Shown here: positions 1-8,220 of the stretch, piece after piece | Layout: the number at the start of each line of letters is the position of its first letter | Numbering within the stretch: position 1 is the stretch's first letter | Assembly: GCF_002860345.1 (NCBI RefSeq) | Contig: NZ_NMYC01000005.1 | Location: 558,001 to 622,000, forward strand | Reading direction: 5' to 3' | Source: Bifidobacterium anseris | GTDB lineage: Bacteria > Actinomycetota > Actinomycetes > Actinomycetales > Bifidobacteriaceae | DNA length: 64,000 nucleotides | The notes under the pieces: generated by a model | What the model was told of the DNA's origin: nothing | Database searches by the model: none | Seen by the model: the letters and a program-made list of their open reading frames with translations, nothing else | Position numbers and translations under genes: made by a program

Positions 1-58
1 GTCCTGAATGCGCGCGCCGGACGAACGGTGACGTCCGCCGGCACGTTTTGCCGCACTT

Positions 59-97
59 AACGCGCATCTGCACGGAAAAACCGTGTGGATGCGCGTT
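59..97. terminator. Hairpin terminator of an upstream gene outside the window
   Basis: A 10-bp stem (59-68 with 88-97) continues through a TG/TG mismatch into CACGG/CCGTG with an AAAAA loop. There is no long T-tract. It separates whatever lies to the left from the permease. Confidence 0.6.
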
Positions 98-122
98 TCG
101 TATCGGAGAATCTTGCTCACAG

Positions 123-151
123 TGAACGGTGCGCGGGGGCCGTCCTACACT
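123..151 (+). promoter_or_regulatory. Putative promoter of the APC permease
   Basis: TGAACG and TACACT are spaced by 17 nt. The -10 fits the TACACT/TACAGT type seen before other genes here; the -35 is weak. It implies a 5' UTR of roughly 95 nt. Confidence 0.4.
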
Positions 152-252
152 TAGGCTGCGTATCTGGCAACCATCGCCTGTTCGCAGGTTACGCCAAAAG
201 CTCATGAGCGCCAGCTGCATGTACAGAGTAGGAACGCGAACAAGGTGGCATT

Positions 253-1845
253 GTGCAGATATTCAGGACGAAGTCAGTCGAACAAACCATAGCCGAAACG
301 AACGAGACGGGACATTCGCTCAAACGCAGCCTCGGATGGTGGGACCTCGCCGTCATGGGCGTCGCCGTCGCCGTCGGCGCCGGCATCTTCTCGGTGGGGG
401 CGCAGGCCGCCGCCTTCCATGCAGGCCCCGCCGTCATCATCAGCTTCATCATCGCCGGCGTCGTCTGCGGCGCGGCCGTCATGTGCTACGCCGAATTCGC
501 GTCGATCATGCCGGTGGCCGGCTCCGCGTACACCTTCACCTACGCGACGATTGGCGAGATCATGGCGTGGATCATCGGCTGGGACCTCATCCTCGAAATG
601 CTCATGGCCGGCTCTGTCATCTCGAAATACTGGGGTGTCTACCTCAACGACTTCATGCGGCTCATGGGACTGGACTGGAACACGAACCTCAGCTTCGGCT
701 CCTTCCACCTCGACATCGCGCCGATCATCATCGTCGGATTCTTCACCGTGCTGCTCGTCTTCGGCACGAAGATCGGCGCACGCGTCGACGGCGCGATGAC
801 GATCCTCAAGATCGCGATCGTCGTCTTCGTCGTCGTTGTCGGATTCTTCTACATAAAGGCCGCCAACTACACGCCGTTCGTGCCACCGAGCGAACCAGCG
901 GATCATGTGCAGCACGGCGAACTCGGCGGCAGCATGGCGCAGCCGCTGTGGCAGTGGATCACGCACATGAGGCCGACGATCTACGGATGGTCCGGCGTGC
1001 TGTCCGGCGCCGCGCTCGTCTTCTTCGCGTTCATCGGCTTCGACGTTGTCGCCACCGCCTCCGAGGAGACGAAGAATCCGAAGCGCAACGTGCCGCTCGG
1101 CATCGGCGTCGGCATGCTGCTCGTCATCGTCATGTATGTGCTCGTCGCGATCGTCACGACCGGCATGGTCTCCTACAAGCAGCTCGCGACAGTGGACAGC
1201 CCCTCGCTCGCGACCGCATTCGAACTCGTCGGCGCCGACTGGGCGGCCAAGATCATCAGCTTCGCGATCGTGCTCGGTCTGGCGACCGTCGTCATGGTGC
1301 TGCTGCTCGGCCTGACGCGCGTCGTCTTCGCAATGAGCCGCGATGGCCTGCTGCCGCGCGAGATCTCGCGCACCGGCAAGCACGGCACGCCGGCGAAGCT
1401 GCAGATCGTCGTCGGCGTTGTAGTCGCGCTCGTCGCCGCCTGCTTCAACATCGATGTATTGTCCGACATGGTCAACATCGGCACGCTTTCCGCGTTCACG
1501 CTCGTCGCGCTCGCAATCCCGATCATGCGCAAGAAGCGCCCCGACCTGCCGCGCACGTTCCGCATCCCCGGCAACCCGTGGGTGCCGATCCTCGTTGCGC
1601 TCGCGAACTTCTGGCTCATGCTCAACCTGACCGTGCTCACATGGATCCGCTTCCTCGTCTGGCTCGTCGTCGGCTTCATCATCTACTTCACCTACAGCTA
1701 CAGCCATGCGCGCCTGGGCACCGGCGAACTCGACGCCGAACTCGAACGCTTCGACAAGGAGCAGCGCATCAGCCAGCTTGAGGAGACGGCGCACGAGACG
1801 GCCGAAGCGAAGGCGAAGGCCGAACGCCGACGCGAGGAACGCTGA
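253..1845 (+). CDS. APC-family amino acid permease
   Basis: A 530-residue polytopic membrane protein of the amino acid-polyamine-organocation superfamily, a secondary transporter importing or exchanging amino acids. The start is GTG, with AAGGTGG a few bases upstream. TM1 carries the glycine-rich family signature near residues 36-48 (VAVAVGAGIFSVGA), followed by about 12 hydrophobic segments. The segment FIGFDVVATASEETKNPKRN around residues 258-277 is the conserved region seen in cationic amino acid transporter-like (YfnA/CAT) members. The tail after residue 500 is charged, Glu/Ala/Lys-rich and cytoplasmic. It is monocistronic, preceded by a terminator and followed by fdxA with its own ribosome site. 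The substrate cannot be told from sequence. Confidence 0.88.
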   Translation: MQIFRTKSVEQTIAETNETGHSLKRSLGWWDLAVMGVAVAVGAGIFSVGAQAAAFHAGPAVIISFIIAGVVCGAAVMCYAEFASIMPVAGSAYTFTYATIGEIMAWIIGWDLILEMLMAGSVISKYWGVYLNDFMRLMGLDWNTNLSFGSFHLDIAPIIIVGFFTVLLVFGTKIGARVDGAMTILKIAIVVFVVVVGFFYIKAANYTPFVPPSEPADHVQHGELGGSMAQPLWQWITHMRPTIYGWSGVLSGAALVFFAFIGFDVVATASEETKNPKRNVPLGIGVGMLLVIVMYVLVAIVTTGMVSYKQLATVDSPSLATAFELVGADWAAKIISFAIVLGLATVVMVLLLGLTRVVFAMSRDGLLPREISRTGKHGTPAKLQIVVGVVVALVAACFNIDVLSDMVNIGTLSAFTLVALAIPIMRKKRPDLPRTFRIPGNPWVPILVALANFWLMLNLTVLTWIRFLVWLVVGFIIYFTYSYSHARLGTGELDAELERFDKEQRISQLEETAHETAEAKAKAERRREER

Positions 1846-1918
1846 GCGGGCCCGCGCGTCGACTTTGCCCGGCCGCACTCTCGCGGTAGTCTGGGAACGA
1901 ATTGTAAGGAGGACACAG

Positions 1919-2242
1919 ATGGCCTATGTGATTGCCCAGCCCTGCGTGGACGTCAAGGACAAGGCATGCGTCGACGAATGCCCGGTCGACTGCATCTACG
2001 AAGGCAAGCGTTCGCTGTACATCAACCCGAACGAATGCGTCGACTGCGGCGCCTGCGAGCCGGTCTGCCCGACCGAGGCGATCTTCTATGAGGACGATCT
2101 GCCGCCGCAGTGGGAGTGGTACAAGGACGCGGCGATCGAATTCTTCGCCGAAGTGGGCGATCTCGGCGGCGCACAGGCCGCCGGACCGATCGGCAAGGAT
2201 CCGAAGCGCGTCGCCGAGCTGCCGCCGCAGAACGGCGCGTGA
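1919..2242 (+). CDS. fdxA: 7Fe ferredoxin (3Fe-4S/4Fe-4S)
   Basis: A soluble electron carrier of 107 residues, the usual size of actinobacterial FdxA. The first cluster motif is C9-x7-C17-x3-C21-x3-C25, typical of a [3Fe-4S] or easily converted cluster. The second is C40-x2-C43-x2-C46-x3-C50-P for [4Fe-4S]. A strong ribosome site AAGGAGG (1906-1912) fixes the ATG; a longer in-frame upstream reading is Arg-rich shadow. A strong hairpin follows, so it is probably a single-gene transcript. Redox partners cannot be inferred from the neighbours, although ferredoxin next to dapC is a familiar arrangement in Actinobacteria. Confidence 0.93.
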   Translation: MAYVIAQPCVDVKDKACVDECPVDCIYEGKRSLYINPNECVDCGACEPVCPTEAIFYEDDLPPQWEWYKDAAIEFFAEVGDLGGAQAAGPIGKDPKRVAELPPQNGA

Positions 2243-2276
2243 GTCTCAACCTGATCTCAACCGCAGGACAAGCGCA

Positions 2277-2322
2277 CGGTCCGCGGATCTCCCGTCCAAC
2301 GGGAGATCCGCGGACCGTTTTT
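2277..2322 (+). terminator. Intrinsic terminator of fdxA
   Basis: A 16-bp perfect stem (2278-2293 with 2301-2316), loop GTCCAAC, followed by GTTTTTG. This is the most canonical terminator in the first 5 kb. Confidence 0.85.
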
Positions 2323-2450
2323 GTGCGCTGGGCGGTGTTGTGCGGTTGGGGATGGTTGTGAAAGGGTTCAGGGCGTCTGGAAGCGGTTTCGAGCCGGTCT
2401 CAACCGGTCGCAGGGTGTCTGAACGCGGTCCCGCATGGATTCGCGTGGCG

Positions 2451-2579
2451 TATCTGCATTGAGGGAGAGCAGCATCTCGGATATCGGCGAGTATGGCCTC
2501 GCGGATCGTTGGAAAATCAAGGCCGGATTGGGCCGATACTCGGCATTTGTCGAGAAGTTGCTCTCCCTCAGCGCAGATA
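2451..2579. repeat. 129-bp imperfect palindrome upstream of dapC
   Basis: The outer arms 2451-2471 and 2559-2579 match at 19 of 21 positions plus one wobble. The inner parts (about 2480-2497 with 2530-2546, core GAGTAT/ATACTC) are also complementary, so nearly the whole element folds on itself. It fills the gap between the fdxA terminator and dapC. It could be a miniature mobile element, a leader hairpin controlling dapC, or both. No target duplication was found. Confidence 0.7.
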
Positions 2580-2665
2580 CCGTCGGCGAGGCCTCGCGAA
2601 CCTCGTCAACGACGGGGACAATAATCGTCGGCAGCAGCCGAACATGCGAAAGCAAGGAGCGTGAG

Positions 2666-3832
2666 ATGGGATTCCATGATTATTCGTCGCCGTACGACTG
2701 GTCGCGCATCGCGCAGTACAAGGAACGCGCTCGGGAATTCGCCGGAGGCATGATCGACCTGTCAATCGGCTCCCCGGCGGACGATGTGCCCGAAGCCGTG
2801 CGCGTCGCCCTCGCCGACGCCGCGAACGCCGTGAACGCCTACGGCTATCCGGCGACGGTCGGCACCGCCGAGCTGCGCGCCGCGTTGCACGAATGGTTCC
2901 GCACCTGCCGCGACGTCGAACTCGCCCAGATCGGGGCCGACGTCGTGCCGACGGTCGGTTCGAAAGAGGCGGTCGCGATGATGGCGTCGCTGCTGCATCT
3001 CGGCCCCGGCGACGTCGTCGTCCAACCGCGCGTGTCCTACCCGACCTACGAGATCGGCACCCAGGTCGCCGGCGCCACCGTGCTCAAAGTCGATGACGTC
3101 GCCGACGTCGCGTCATGGAAAGACGTGCCGGGCGTCAAGGCCGTGTGGGTGAACTCGCCGAACAATCCGACCGGCGCAACACTCGACGCGGCGCAGCTGC
3201 ATGCGATCGTCGAGGCGGCGCGCGCGATCGACGCCGTTGTGCTGTCCGACGAATGCTACGCGATGATGACGTGGAACGACGACAACGACGGCGACGGCAT
3301 GCTCGAACGGGATCTCGTGGGTTCGCCGTGCGCGCTGCGCGCCGACGTATGCGACGGCGACGCGCGCGGCGTGCTCGTGCTGTACTCGCTGAGCAAGCAG
3401 TCGAACATGGCCGGTTACCGCACCGCATGCATCGCCGGCGACGCGGCGATCGTGCACGACATGACGAACCTGCGCAAACAGCTGGGCCTCATCGTCCCCG
3501 GCCCCGTGCAGGCGGCGATGATGGCCGGACTGCGCGCGAGGGACGAGGTGCGTCTGCAGCACAATCGCTACCATGCGCGGCTCGAGGCGCTCGTCGACGG
3601 GCTGCGCGCCTACGGCTACGACGCGTCGATGCCGCGGGGCGCGCTCTATGTGTGGGTGAAGGCGCGATCCGGCGATTGCTGGCAGGACATGGAGGACCTC
3701 GCGTCGATCGGCATCATCGCGAGCCCCGGCGAGTTCTACGGCGACGGCGCCTATCTGCGTTTCTCGACGACCGTGAGCGACGAGGACGTCGCGGCGGCCG
3801 TCGGCAGACTGCGCGCGGCCGCGACGCTGTGA
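2666..3832 (+). CDS. dapC: N-succinyldiaminopimelate aminotransferase (class I/II PLP enzyme)
   Basis: A fold-type I PLP aminotransferase of 388 residues. Actinobacterial homologues beside ferredoxin catalyse N-succinyl-L,L-diaminopimelate:2-oxoglutarate transamination in lysine/meso-DAP synthesis. Visible features are the substrate-loop start SIGSPADDVP, the NSPNNPTGA motif, the aspartate of LSDECYA, and the PLP lysine K244 in SLSKQSNMAGYR. A conserved arginine near the C-terminus (LRFS) would bind the substrate carboxylate. ATG 2666 is chosen because AAGGAG (2654-2659) precedes it; an in-frame opening from 2435 runs through the palindrome and is unlikely to be translated. Substrate assignment rests on family and context. 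Confidence 0.85.
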   Translation: MGFHDYSSPYDWSRIAQYKERAREFAGGMIDLSIGSPADDVPEAVRVALADAANAVNAYGYPATVGTAELRAALHEWFRTCRDVELAQIGADVVPTVGSKEAVAMMASLLHLGPGDVVVQPRVSYPTYEIGTQVAGATVLKVDDVADVASWKDVPGVKAVWVNSPNNPTGATLDAAQLHAIVEAARAIDAVVLSDECYAMMTWNDDNDGDGMLERDLVGSPCALRADVCDGDARGVLVLYSLSKQSNMAGYRTACIAGDAAIVHDMTNLRKQLGLIVPGPVQAAMMAGLRARDEVRLQHNRYHARLEALVDGLRAYGYDASMPRGALYVWVKARSGDCWQDMEDLASIGIIASPGEFYGDGAYLRFSTTVSDEDVAAAVGRLRAAATL

Positions 3833-3882
3833 CTGTTGCGGCTGGCTGGGTCGTTGCGGCTGGCTCGGCCGCCTCGCGTCGT

Positions 3883-5157
3883 TCAGATGCCGAGCTGCGC
3901 GCTGTCTGAGCCGAAACGACCGCGGATTGCGTCGAGCGCCTTCTCGGCGCCGCGCAGCCGCGTCTGTGTCGTCGAGTCGTGCCCGTCGTCGCCGATTTCG
4001 GCGAGCATGTCGTCGAGCGTCGGCTGGATGACCGTCGTCGCGCGGTCGCTCAGCCCGCTCACCGACATGCCGGCGAGACGGATCGCGCGCGGCAGCCGCG
4101 TCGGTGTCGCATCCGGCGGCACGCCGAGCATCGCGCGCAGCAGCTTGAGCGTGACCGGCAGCAATGCGCTCGCGGCGTCGGTCTGCTGTTCAATCGTCAA
4201 TGATTTCGTCGAGATGCTCAGGTCGGGGAACCGCAGTTTCACGGTGACCGTGCGCGCGACGAGCCCTTTGCGCCGCAGCGTGGACGCGACGTCGTCGCAG
4301 CATTGGCGCAGCAGCCCACATACGCTTGCGGCGTCGCTTACGTCCTGCGCGAAGGTGTGTTCGGCACCGATTGATTTCTCCGGCGCGTGCGTGACGATCG
4401 GCCGCGCGTCGAGGCCACGCGCCGCGTTGTAGAGCCGTTCGGCGGTGATGCGCGACCCCGTGATGCCTTCGAGCAGCGGTAAATCGAGTTCGGCAAGCGA
4501 CTTCACCGAGTCGATGCCGTGCTCACCGAGGCGGCGTTCGAGCGCGGGGCCGATGCCGGGGATGCCGCGCAACGGCATCATCTGCACGAATTCTGCCTGA
4601 CGGTCGACCGGGATGAGCAGCATGCCGTCTGGTTTCGCGTTCGTCGACGCCATTTTCGCGACGAGTTTGTTCGACGCGACGCCGACCGAGCAGGTGATGC
4701 TGTGGCGTGCGCGCACCTGTTCGCGCAGCCATACGCCGATGTGCAGCGGCGAACCCCATTCGAGCAGCGCGCCGGCGACGTCCATATAGCATTCGTCGAC
4801 CGAGACCTGCTCGATCTGGTCGGTTATGCGACTGAAGATCGTGCCGAAGATGTCGCGTGAGACCTGGCTGTAGTAGTGGTGGTCGACGGGCAGGAAGACG
4901 CCGCTGGGACACAGCTGATGCGCGCGCGACGCCGGCATCGCCGAGTTGATGCCGTATTTGCGCGCCTCGTAGTTCGCCGCCGATACGACGGCGCGGTTGC
5001 CGGTGCCGATGATGACCGGACGCCCTGCGAGTTCGGGATGCCGCGCGATCTCAAGCGACGCGAAGAACGCGTCCATGTCGATGTGCAGCACCGTGCAGCC
5101 ACGTGCGTCGTGGCCCCAGTCGCGCTTGGCGGCGGCGATGCGTGGTGCTGTGCTCAT
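3883..5157 (-). CDS. dinB: DNA polymerase IV (Y-family translesion polymerase)
   Basis: An error-prone lesion-bypass polymerase of 424 residues. The palm motifs are present: HIDMDAFFASLE with D27, and SVDECYMD with D121/E122, giving the three metal-binding carboxylates. The helix-hairpin-helix GIPGIGPALERRL and a little-finger domain follow. The extreme C-terminus, AQLGI, resembles a beta-clamp-binding peptide. ATG 5157 lies directly downstream of a TAGAAT -10 box with no ribosome site, so the message is probably leaderless. A perfect LexA box overlaps this promoter. It converges on dapC. Confidence 0.95.
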   Translation of the reverse strand: MSTAPRIAAAKRDWGHDARGCTVLHIDMDAFFASLEIARHPELAGRPVIIGTGNRAVVSAANYEARKYGINSAMPASRAHQLCPSGVFLPVDHHYYSQVSRDIFGTIFSRITDQIEQVSVDECYMDVAGALLEWGSPLHIGVWLREQVRARHSITCSVGVASNKLVAKMASTNAKPDGMLLIPVDRQAEFVQMMPLRGIPGIGPALERRLGEHGIDSVKSLAELDLPLLEGITGSRITAERLYNAARGLDARPIVTHAPEKSIGAEHTFAQDVSDAASVCGLLRQCCDDVASTLRRKGLVARTVTVKLRFPDLSISTKSLTIEQQTDAASALLPVTLKLLRAMLGVPPDATPTRLPRAIRLAGMSVSGLSDRATTVIQPTLDDMLAEIGDDGHDSTTQTRLRGAEKALDAIRGRFGSDSAQLGI

Positions 5158-5164
5158 GCACCGT

Positions 5165-5170
5165 ATTCTA
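5165..5170 (-). promoter_or_regulatory. -10 box of leaderless dinB transcript
   Basis: TAGAAT on the minus strand, separated by 7 nt from the dinB ATG. Transcription would start at or next to the A of the start codon. Confidence 0.55.
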
Positions 5171-5173
5171 ATG

Positions 5174-5185
5174 GAACATTTGTTC
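5174..5185. promoter_or_regulatory. LexA (SOS) box controlling dinB
   Basis: GAAC-ATTT-GTTC is a perfect match to the Gram-positive/actinobacterial LexA operator GAACN4GTTC. It lies 3 bp beyond the -10 box in the spacer of the dinB promoter, where bound LexA would block RNA polymerase. Confidence 0.85.
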
Positions 5186-5317
5186 GAATGGAAGCGGAGG
5201 CCGCGGTGTGGCGTGGGAAGATTCGAGTTCGGTGGCGCGGCGTTGGGAACGCGGGAGCGGGATTGCGGGCGATTGTCGGTGATTGCGAGCGGGGGGGACA
5301 CGCAATGGGACGGCGAT

Positions 5318-5346
5318 TTGTGCTGGTCGGGGAGGGCTGCTATGCT
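5318..5346 (+). promoter_or_regulatory. Promoter of tRNA-Ser(GCU)
   Basis: TTGTGC and TATGCT with exactly 17 nt between them, about 30 nt upstream of the mature tRNA. Confidence 0.6.
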
Positions 5347-5377
5347 TACAACCTGTTGCGCTTATGAAGTGCGACGT

Positions 5378-5467
5378 GGAGTCATGCCTGAGTGGCCGAA
5401 AGGGGCACCCTGCTAAGGTGTTAGTCGCGTTAGCGGCTCGAGGGTTCGAATCCCTCTGACTCCGCCA
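5378..5467 (+). tRNA. tRNA-Ser, anticodon GCU
   Basis: Acceptor GGAGTCA pairs with TGACTCC (5457-5463), followed by discriminator G and encoded CCA. The anticodon loop CTGCTAA (5410-5416) carries GCT at 5412-5414. There is a long variable arm typical of class II tRNAs, and a T-loop GGTTCGAAT. It reads AGC/AGU codons. Confidence 0.97.
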
Positions 5468-5470
5468 ATG

Positions 5471-5503
5471 AAAGTCGAAACCGATCATGGTTTCGACTTT
5501 TTC
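5471..5503 (+). terminator. Terminator of tRNA-Ser(GCU)
   Basis: AAAGTCGAAACC pairs with GGTTTCGACTTT around a GATCAT loop, followed by a run of T. Confidence 0.85.
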
Positions 5504-6281
5504 GTTGTTCGGGCCGGTGGGCTGAGGCAGCCGCCGCCGAGTTGGACTGGGCGCTGCTGTGGTGCACTGGGTGCTGCCGATACCTGGCTGTGGGACGATC
5601 TGACCGCAGTGGGGAATCGGCTGTGTGGTGAACAGTTGTGTGGTGATTGACCGTGTAGTGCTCTGGCGTGTGGTGATCGATTGTGCAGATTGACCGTGTA
5701 ACTGCGTGGGGGATTGACCGAAAAGATGAAGCCGCGGTACGCCTTTGTCCACAGCCTCGATTCGTCACTGTAGTACGTTCTGCAAATCCTTGCAAATCGT
5801 GCAACGTTTTCATGGACAGTTTCATGAGACGGCAACGCCGAGCCTCATCTACCCCCGCGAGCGCCCGATTTCTCGCCCCTCGCCGTCTGCCATCCTCCCA
5901 CCAGCCGCCCCATTCGCAATCTACCCAACTGATCCCATCCAAGCGGTCCGTTCCGTCATCCCCGTCGATGCCTCGTCCCGCAATCAGGCCTGTTCGCGGG
6001 TCGGATGATCGGGGCTATCGACGTTTCGTCCCGGAGCTCGGACTGTTCGCGGGGCGGTTCGTCGCTCGCGACGACGATCCGTCCCGTTCCGTCCCGCTTC
6101 ATCGGGGCCGTCGACGGTTCGACCCGCAATTGAGCCTGCTTGCGGGTGGGGTTGTTGACGCGGGCGATGAAACGGGACGCATGCGCTTGTGGACGTACGG
6201 CGGCGGCCGTCCAGCTCGCCGAGCGGTCTGCGCCGGCGCAGTGCTGAGGGGCTGGCGCGGGACTGACGGACCCGCAGGCGC
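5504..6281. other. Non-coding stretch of about 780 bp with degenerate repeats
   Basis: No credible gene is seen. The 5' part (about 5620-5710) has short GTGTGGTGATTGACC-like repeats. The middle is AT-richer around 5760-5820. The 3' part holds three diverged copies of a hairpin-containing unit, listed separately. Long in-frame openings here have poor codon composition and no ribosome sites. Confidence 0.5.
5964..6149. repeat. Three diverged about 39-bp hairpin-containing repeats
   Basis: Units at about 5964-6002, 6018-6056 and 6111-6149 share the pattern TCGA-x-TTCG-x-CCCG, then a short spacer, then TGTTCGCGGG or TGCTTGCGGG. Each can form a small CCCG/CGGG stem. Flanks also recur: ATCGGGGC near 6009 and 6101, CCGTTCCGTC near 5948 and 6083. 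They lie just upstream of the dehydrogenase. Confidence 0.5.
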
Positions 6282-6287
6282 TACAGT
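6282..6287 (+). promoter_or_regulatory. -10 box of the dehydrogenase gene
   Basis: TACAGT, 7 nt before the ATG at 6295; no ribosome site in between, consistent with a leaderless message. Confidence 0.5.
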
Positions 6288-6294
6288 GGGACGC

Positions 6295-7398
6295 ATGACG
6301 GAACATATCGACCCCACGGCAACTGCGGCCGCCTCGAATGACGCGCCGCGGCCCACCCAGCCTGCCCAGCCCGTGCACTCCGCACTACCCACCCAAACCA
6401 CCCAACCGGCACTCGCCCTCTCCCTCCCGCTCGTCGCGATCCCGTGCATCTTCGAGGACATGGTCGTGCCGCTCAAAGCCGCGTTGCCGCTGCTCGATGG
6501 CATCGCGCAGGTGCGCATGTTCGAGGATTACACGCTCGACGAGGACACGTTCGTGGCACGAGCCGAAGGCGCCGAAGCCGTCATCGTCATCGGCGTGCAC
6601 ATCACCGACGACATGCTGCGCCGACTCGCCAAGACCGTGCGTTGCCTCGCGTTCGGCGGCACCGGCGTCGCCAGCTACGTCAACTTCGATCTGGCGCGCG
6701 AGCTCGGCGTGCGCATCTGCAACGTGCGTCATTACGGCGATGCGGCCGTCGCGGAGTTCACCTTCGCGCTGATCCTCGAACTCGCGCGCCGCGTCGGCGA
6801 CCTCGATCGCGAACTGCGCGCCGGCGACTGGAGCGGCACGAGCAGCGTCGAACTCGCCGGCAAGACGCTCGCGATCGTCGGTTTCGGCGGCATCGGGCAG
6901 ACGGTCGCGCGCATCGCCCACGGCTTCGGCATGAACGTGACCGTCTGGGATTCGAGACGCGGCCCGCGCGAACGCTACACCGAGCATGACGTGACGCCGA
7001 TCGCGGACATGCGCGCGCTGTTCGCCGGCGCTGACGTCGTCTCGCTCCACATGCCGCTCGTCGACGGCACGCGTGGCATGATTGGCGACGCAGAACTCGA
7101 CGCGCTGCGCCCGGGCACGATGTTCGTCAATACGGCGCGCGCCGAGATCATCGCCCTCGGCGCGCTCGTCCGCCGTCTCGAACGCGGCGACGTCCCTGCG
7201 GCGCTCGACGTCTACTATCAGGAGCCGCTGCCGATGGACAGTCCGCTGCGCGCGATCGACGGCCTCGTGCTCACACCGCACGTCGCATGGCGTTCCGACG
7301 GCGCAAACCGCAACCTCACCAAGCAGTGCGTCGAGGATGTCGTCTCGTATTTCACCGGCGGCAAGATGAACGTCGTCGTCGACCCGGAGGCGGCATGA
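6295..7398 (+). CDS. D-isomer-specific 2-hydroxyacid dehydrogenase
   Basis: An NAD(P)-dependent oxidoreductase of 367 residues that reduces a 2-oxoacid to a D-2-hydroxyacid or the reverse. Residues 1-42 are a low-complexity Thr/Pro/Gln/Ala leader absent from most relatives. The substrate domain follows, then a Rossmann domain with GFGGIGQTVARIAHGFG and a downstream aspartate (VTVWD) that favours NAD. The catalytic triad is visible as Arg in NTARAEI, Glu in YYQEPLP and His in TPHVAW. The stop overlaps the start of the YigZ gene (ATGA), so the two are translationally coupled. The substrate (lactate, glycerate, phosphoglycerate or hydroxyisocaproate) is unresolved. Confidence 0.87.
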   Translation: MTEHIDPTATAAASNDAPRPTQPAQPVHSALPTQTTQPALALSLPLVAIPCIFEDMVVPLKAALPLLDGIAQVRMFEDYTLDEDTFVARAEGAEAVIVIGVHITDDMLRRLAKTVRCLAFGGTGVASYVNFDLARELGVRICNVRHYGDAAVAEFTFALILELARRVGDLDRELRAGDWSGTSSVELAGKTLAIVGFGGIGQTVARIAHGFGMNVTVWDSRRGPRERYTEHDVTPIADMRALFAGADVVSLHMPLVDGTRGMIGDAELDALRPGTMFVNTARAEIIALGALVRRLERGDVPAALDVYYQEPLPMDSPLRAIDGLVLTPHVAWRSDGANRNLTKQCVEDVVSYFTGGKMNVVVDPEAA

Positions 7399-8039
7399 CG
7401 CGCACGATCCTCAACGACGCCGCCGCGCCGGCGCATGACGCCTTCGTCGAGAAGAAGTCCGAGTTCATCGGCGACGCGTGCCACGTCGACGACCTCGACG
7501 ACGCGCTCATGTTCGTCGAACAGATCCGCGACATGCATCCGAAATCGCGGCACGTCGCATACGCGGCGATCGTCACCGACGACACCGGCCGCGTCATGGA
7601 ACGGATGAGCGACGACGGCGAGCCGTCGGGCACCGCCGGCAAGCCGATTCTCGATGTGCTGCGCGCGAACGGACTGACCGACTGCGTCGTCGCCGTCACG
7701 AGATACTTCGGCGGCATCCTGCTTGGCTCGGGCGGTCTGATCCGCGCGTATTCGACCGGCGCGTCGCTCGCCGTGAAGGCGGCGCGCACGGCGTGCATCG
7801 TGCAGTGCAGGCGATATCTCGTCCGTCTCGACTACGCACAGCTCGGCGCTTTCCAGCAGCTGCTCTCCGCCTGCGACGGCGCGCAGCTCGACGCCGCGTT
7901 CACCGACCATGTCGAAGTCGAATGCGCCGTGCCGACCGACATCGAGGGTCAATTCACCGACCGCGTGCGCGAAACCTTCAACGCGAACGTCGTGCCGGAA
8001 GCGCTCGGCCTCGTCGCGCGACCCGTCGAGGAACGATAG
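7395..8039 (+). CDS. YigZ/IMPACT-family protein
   Basis: A 214-residue member of the UPF0029/IMPACT family: an N-terminal domain related to the yeast Yih1/IMPACT fold and a C-terminal ferredoxin-like domain. The family signatures DDGEPSGTAGKPIL and VTRYFGGILLGSGGLIRAYS are intact. Bacterial members bind nucleic acid or ribosomes in structural studies, but no reaction is established. The ATG lies within the previous gene's stop (ATGA overlap), so it is co-expressed with the dehydrogenase. Confidence 0.88.
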   Translation: MTRTILNDAAAPAHDAFVEKKSEFIGDACHVDDLDDALMFVEQIRDMHPKSRHVAYAAIVTDDTGRVMERMSDDGEPSGTAGKPILDVLRANGLTDCVVAVTRYFGGILLGSGGLIRAYSTGASLAVKAARTACIVQCRRYLVRLDYAQLGAFQQLLSACDGAQLDAAFTDHVEVECAVPTDIEGQFTDRVRETFNANVVPEALGLVARPVEER

Positions 8040-8114
8040 GCGACGCGCGGCGACACGCGCACCGATACGCGGGCGCGGCGCTCGCGGCGCCGGGCGTGCG
8101 CATACGGGCGTTGC

Positions 8115-8120
8115 TACAGT
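8115..8120 (+). promoter_or_regulatory. -10 box upstream of the LRV gene
   Basis: TACAGT, 8 nt before a GTG at 8129 that opens a 14-codon frame ending in TGA at 8171-8173, so the LRV message may begin with a tiny leaderless upstream ORF. Confidence 0.35.
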
Positions 8121-8220
8121 GAGACGACGTGCGCATCCGCATACGCGCGATGCAGTGCGCTGTGATTGAGTGAAGTGATCTGGCGGCGGGCTGATTGATC
8201 GGACGGACAGAGGTGGAACG

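Noticed and set aside
2435-2665. Upstream extension of dapC
   Set aside because: It translates the palindromic element; AAGGAG precedes the ATG at 2666.
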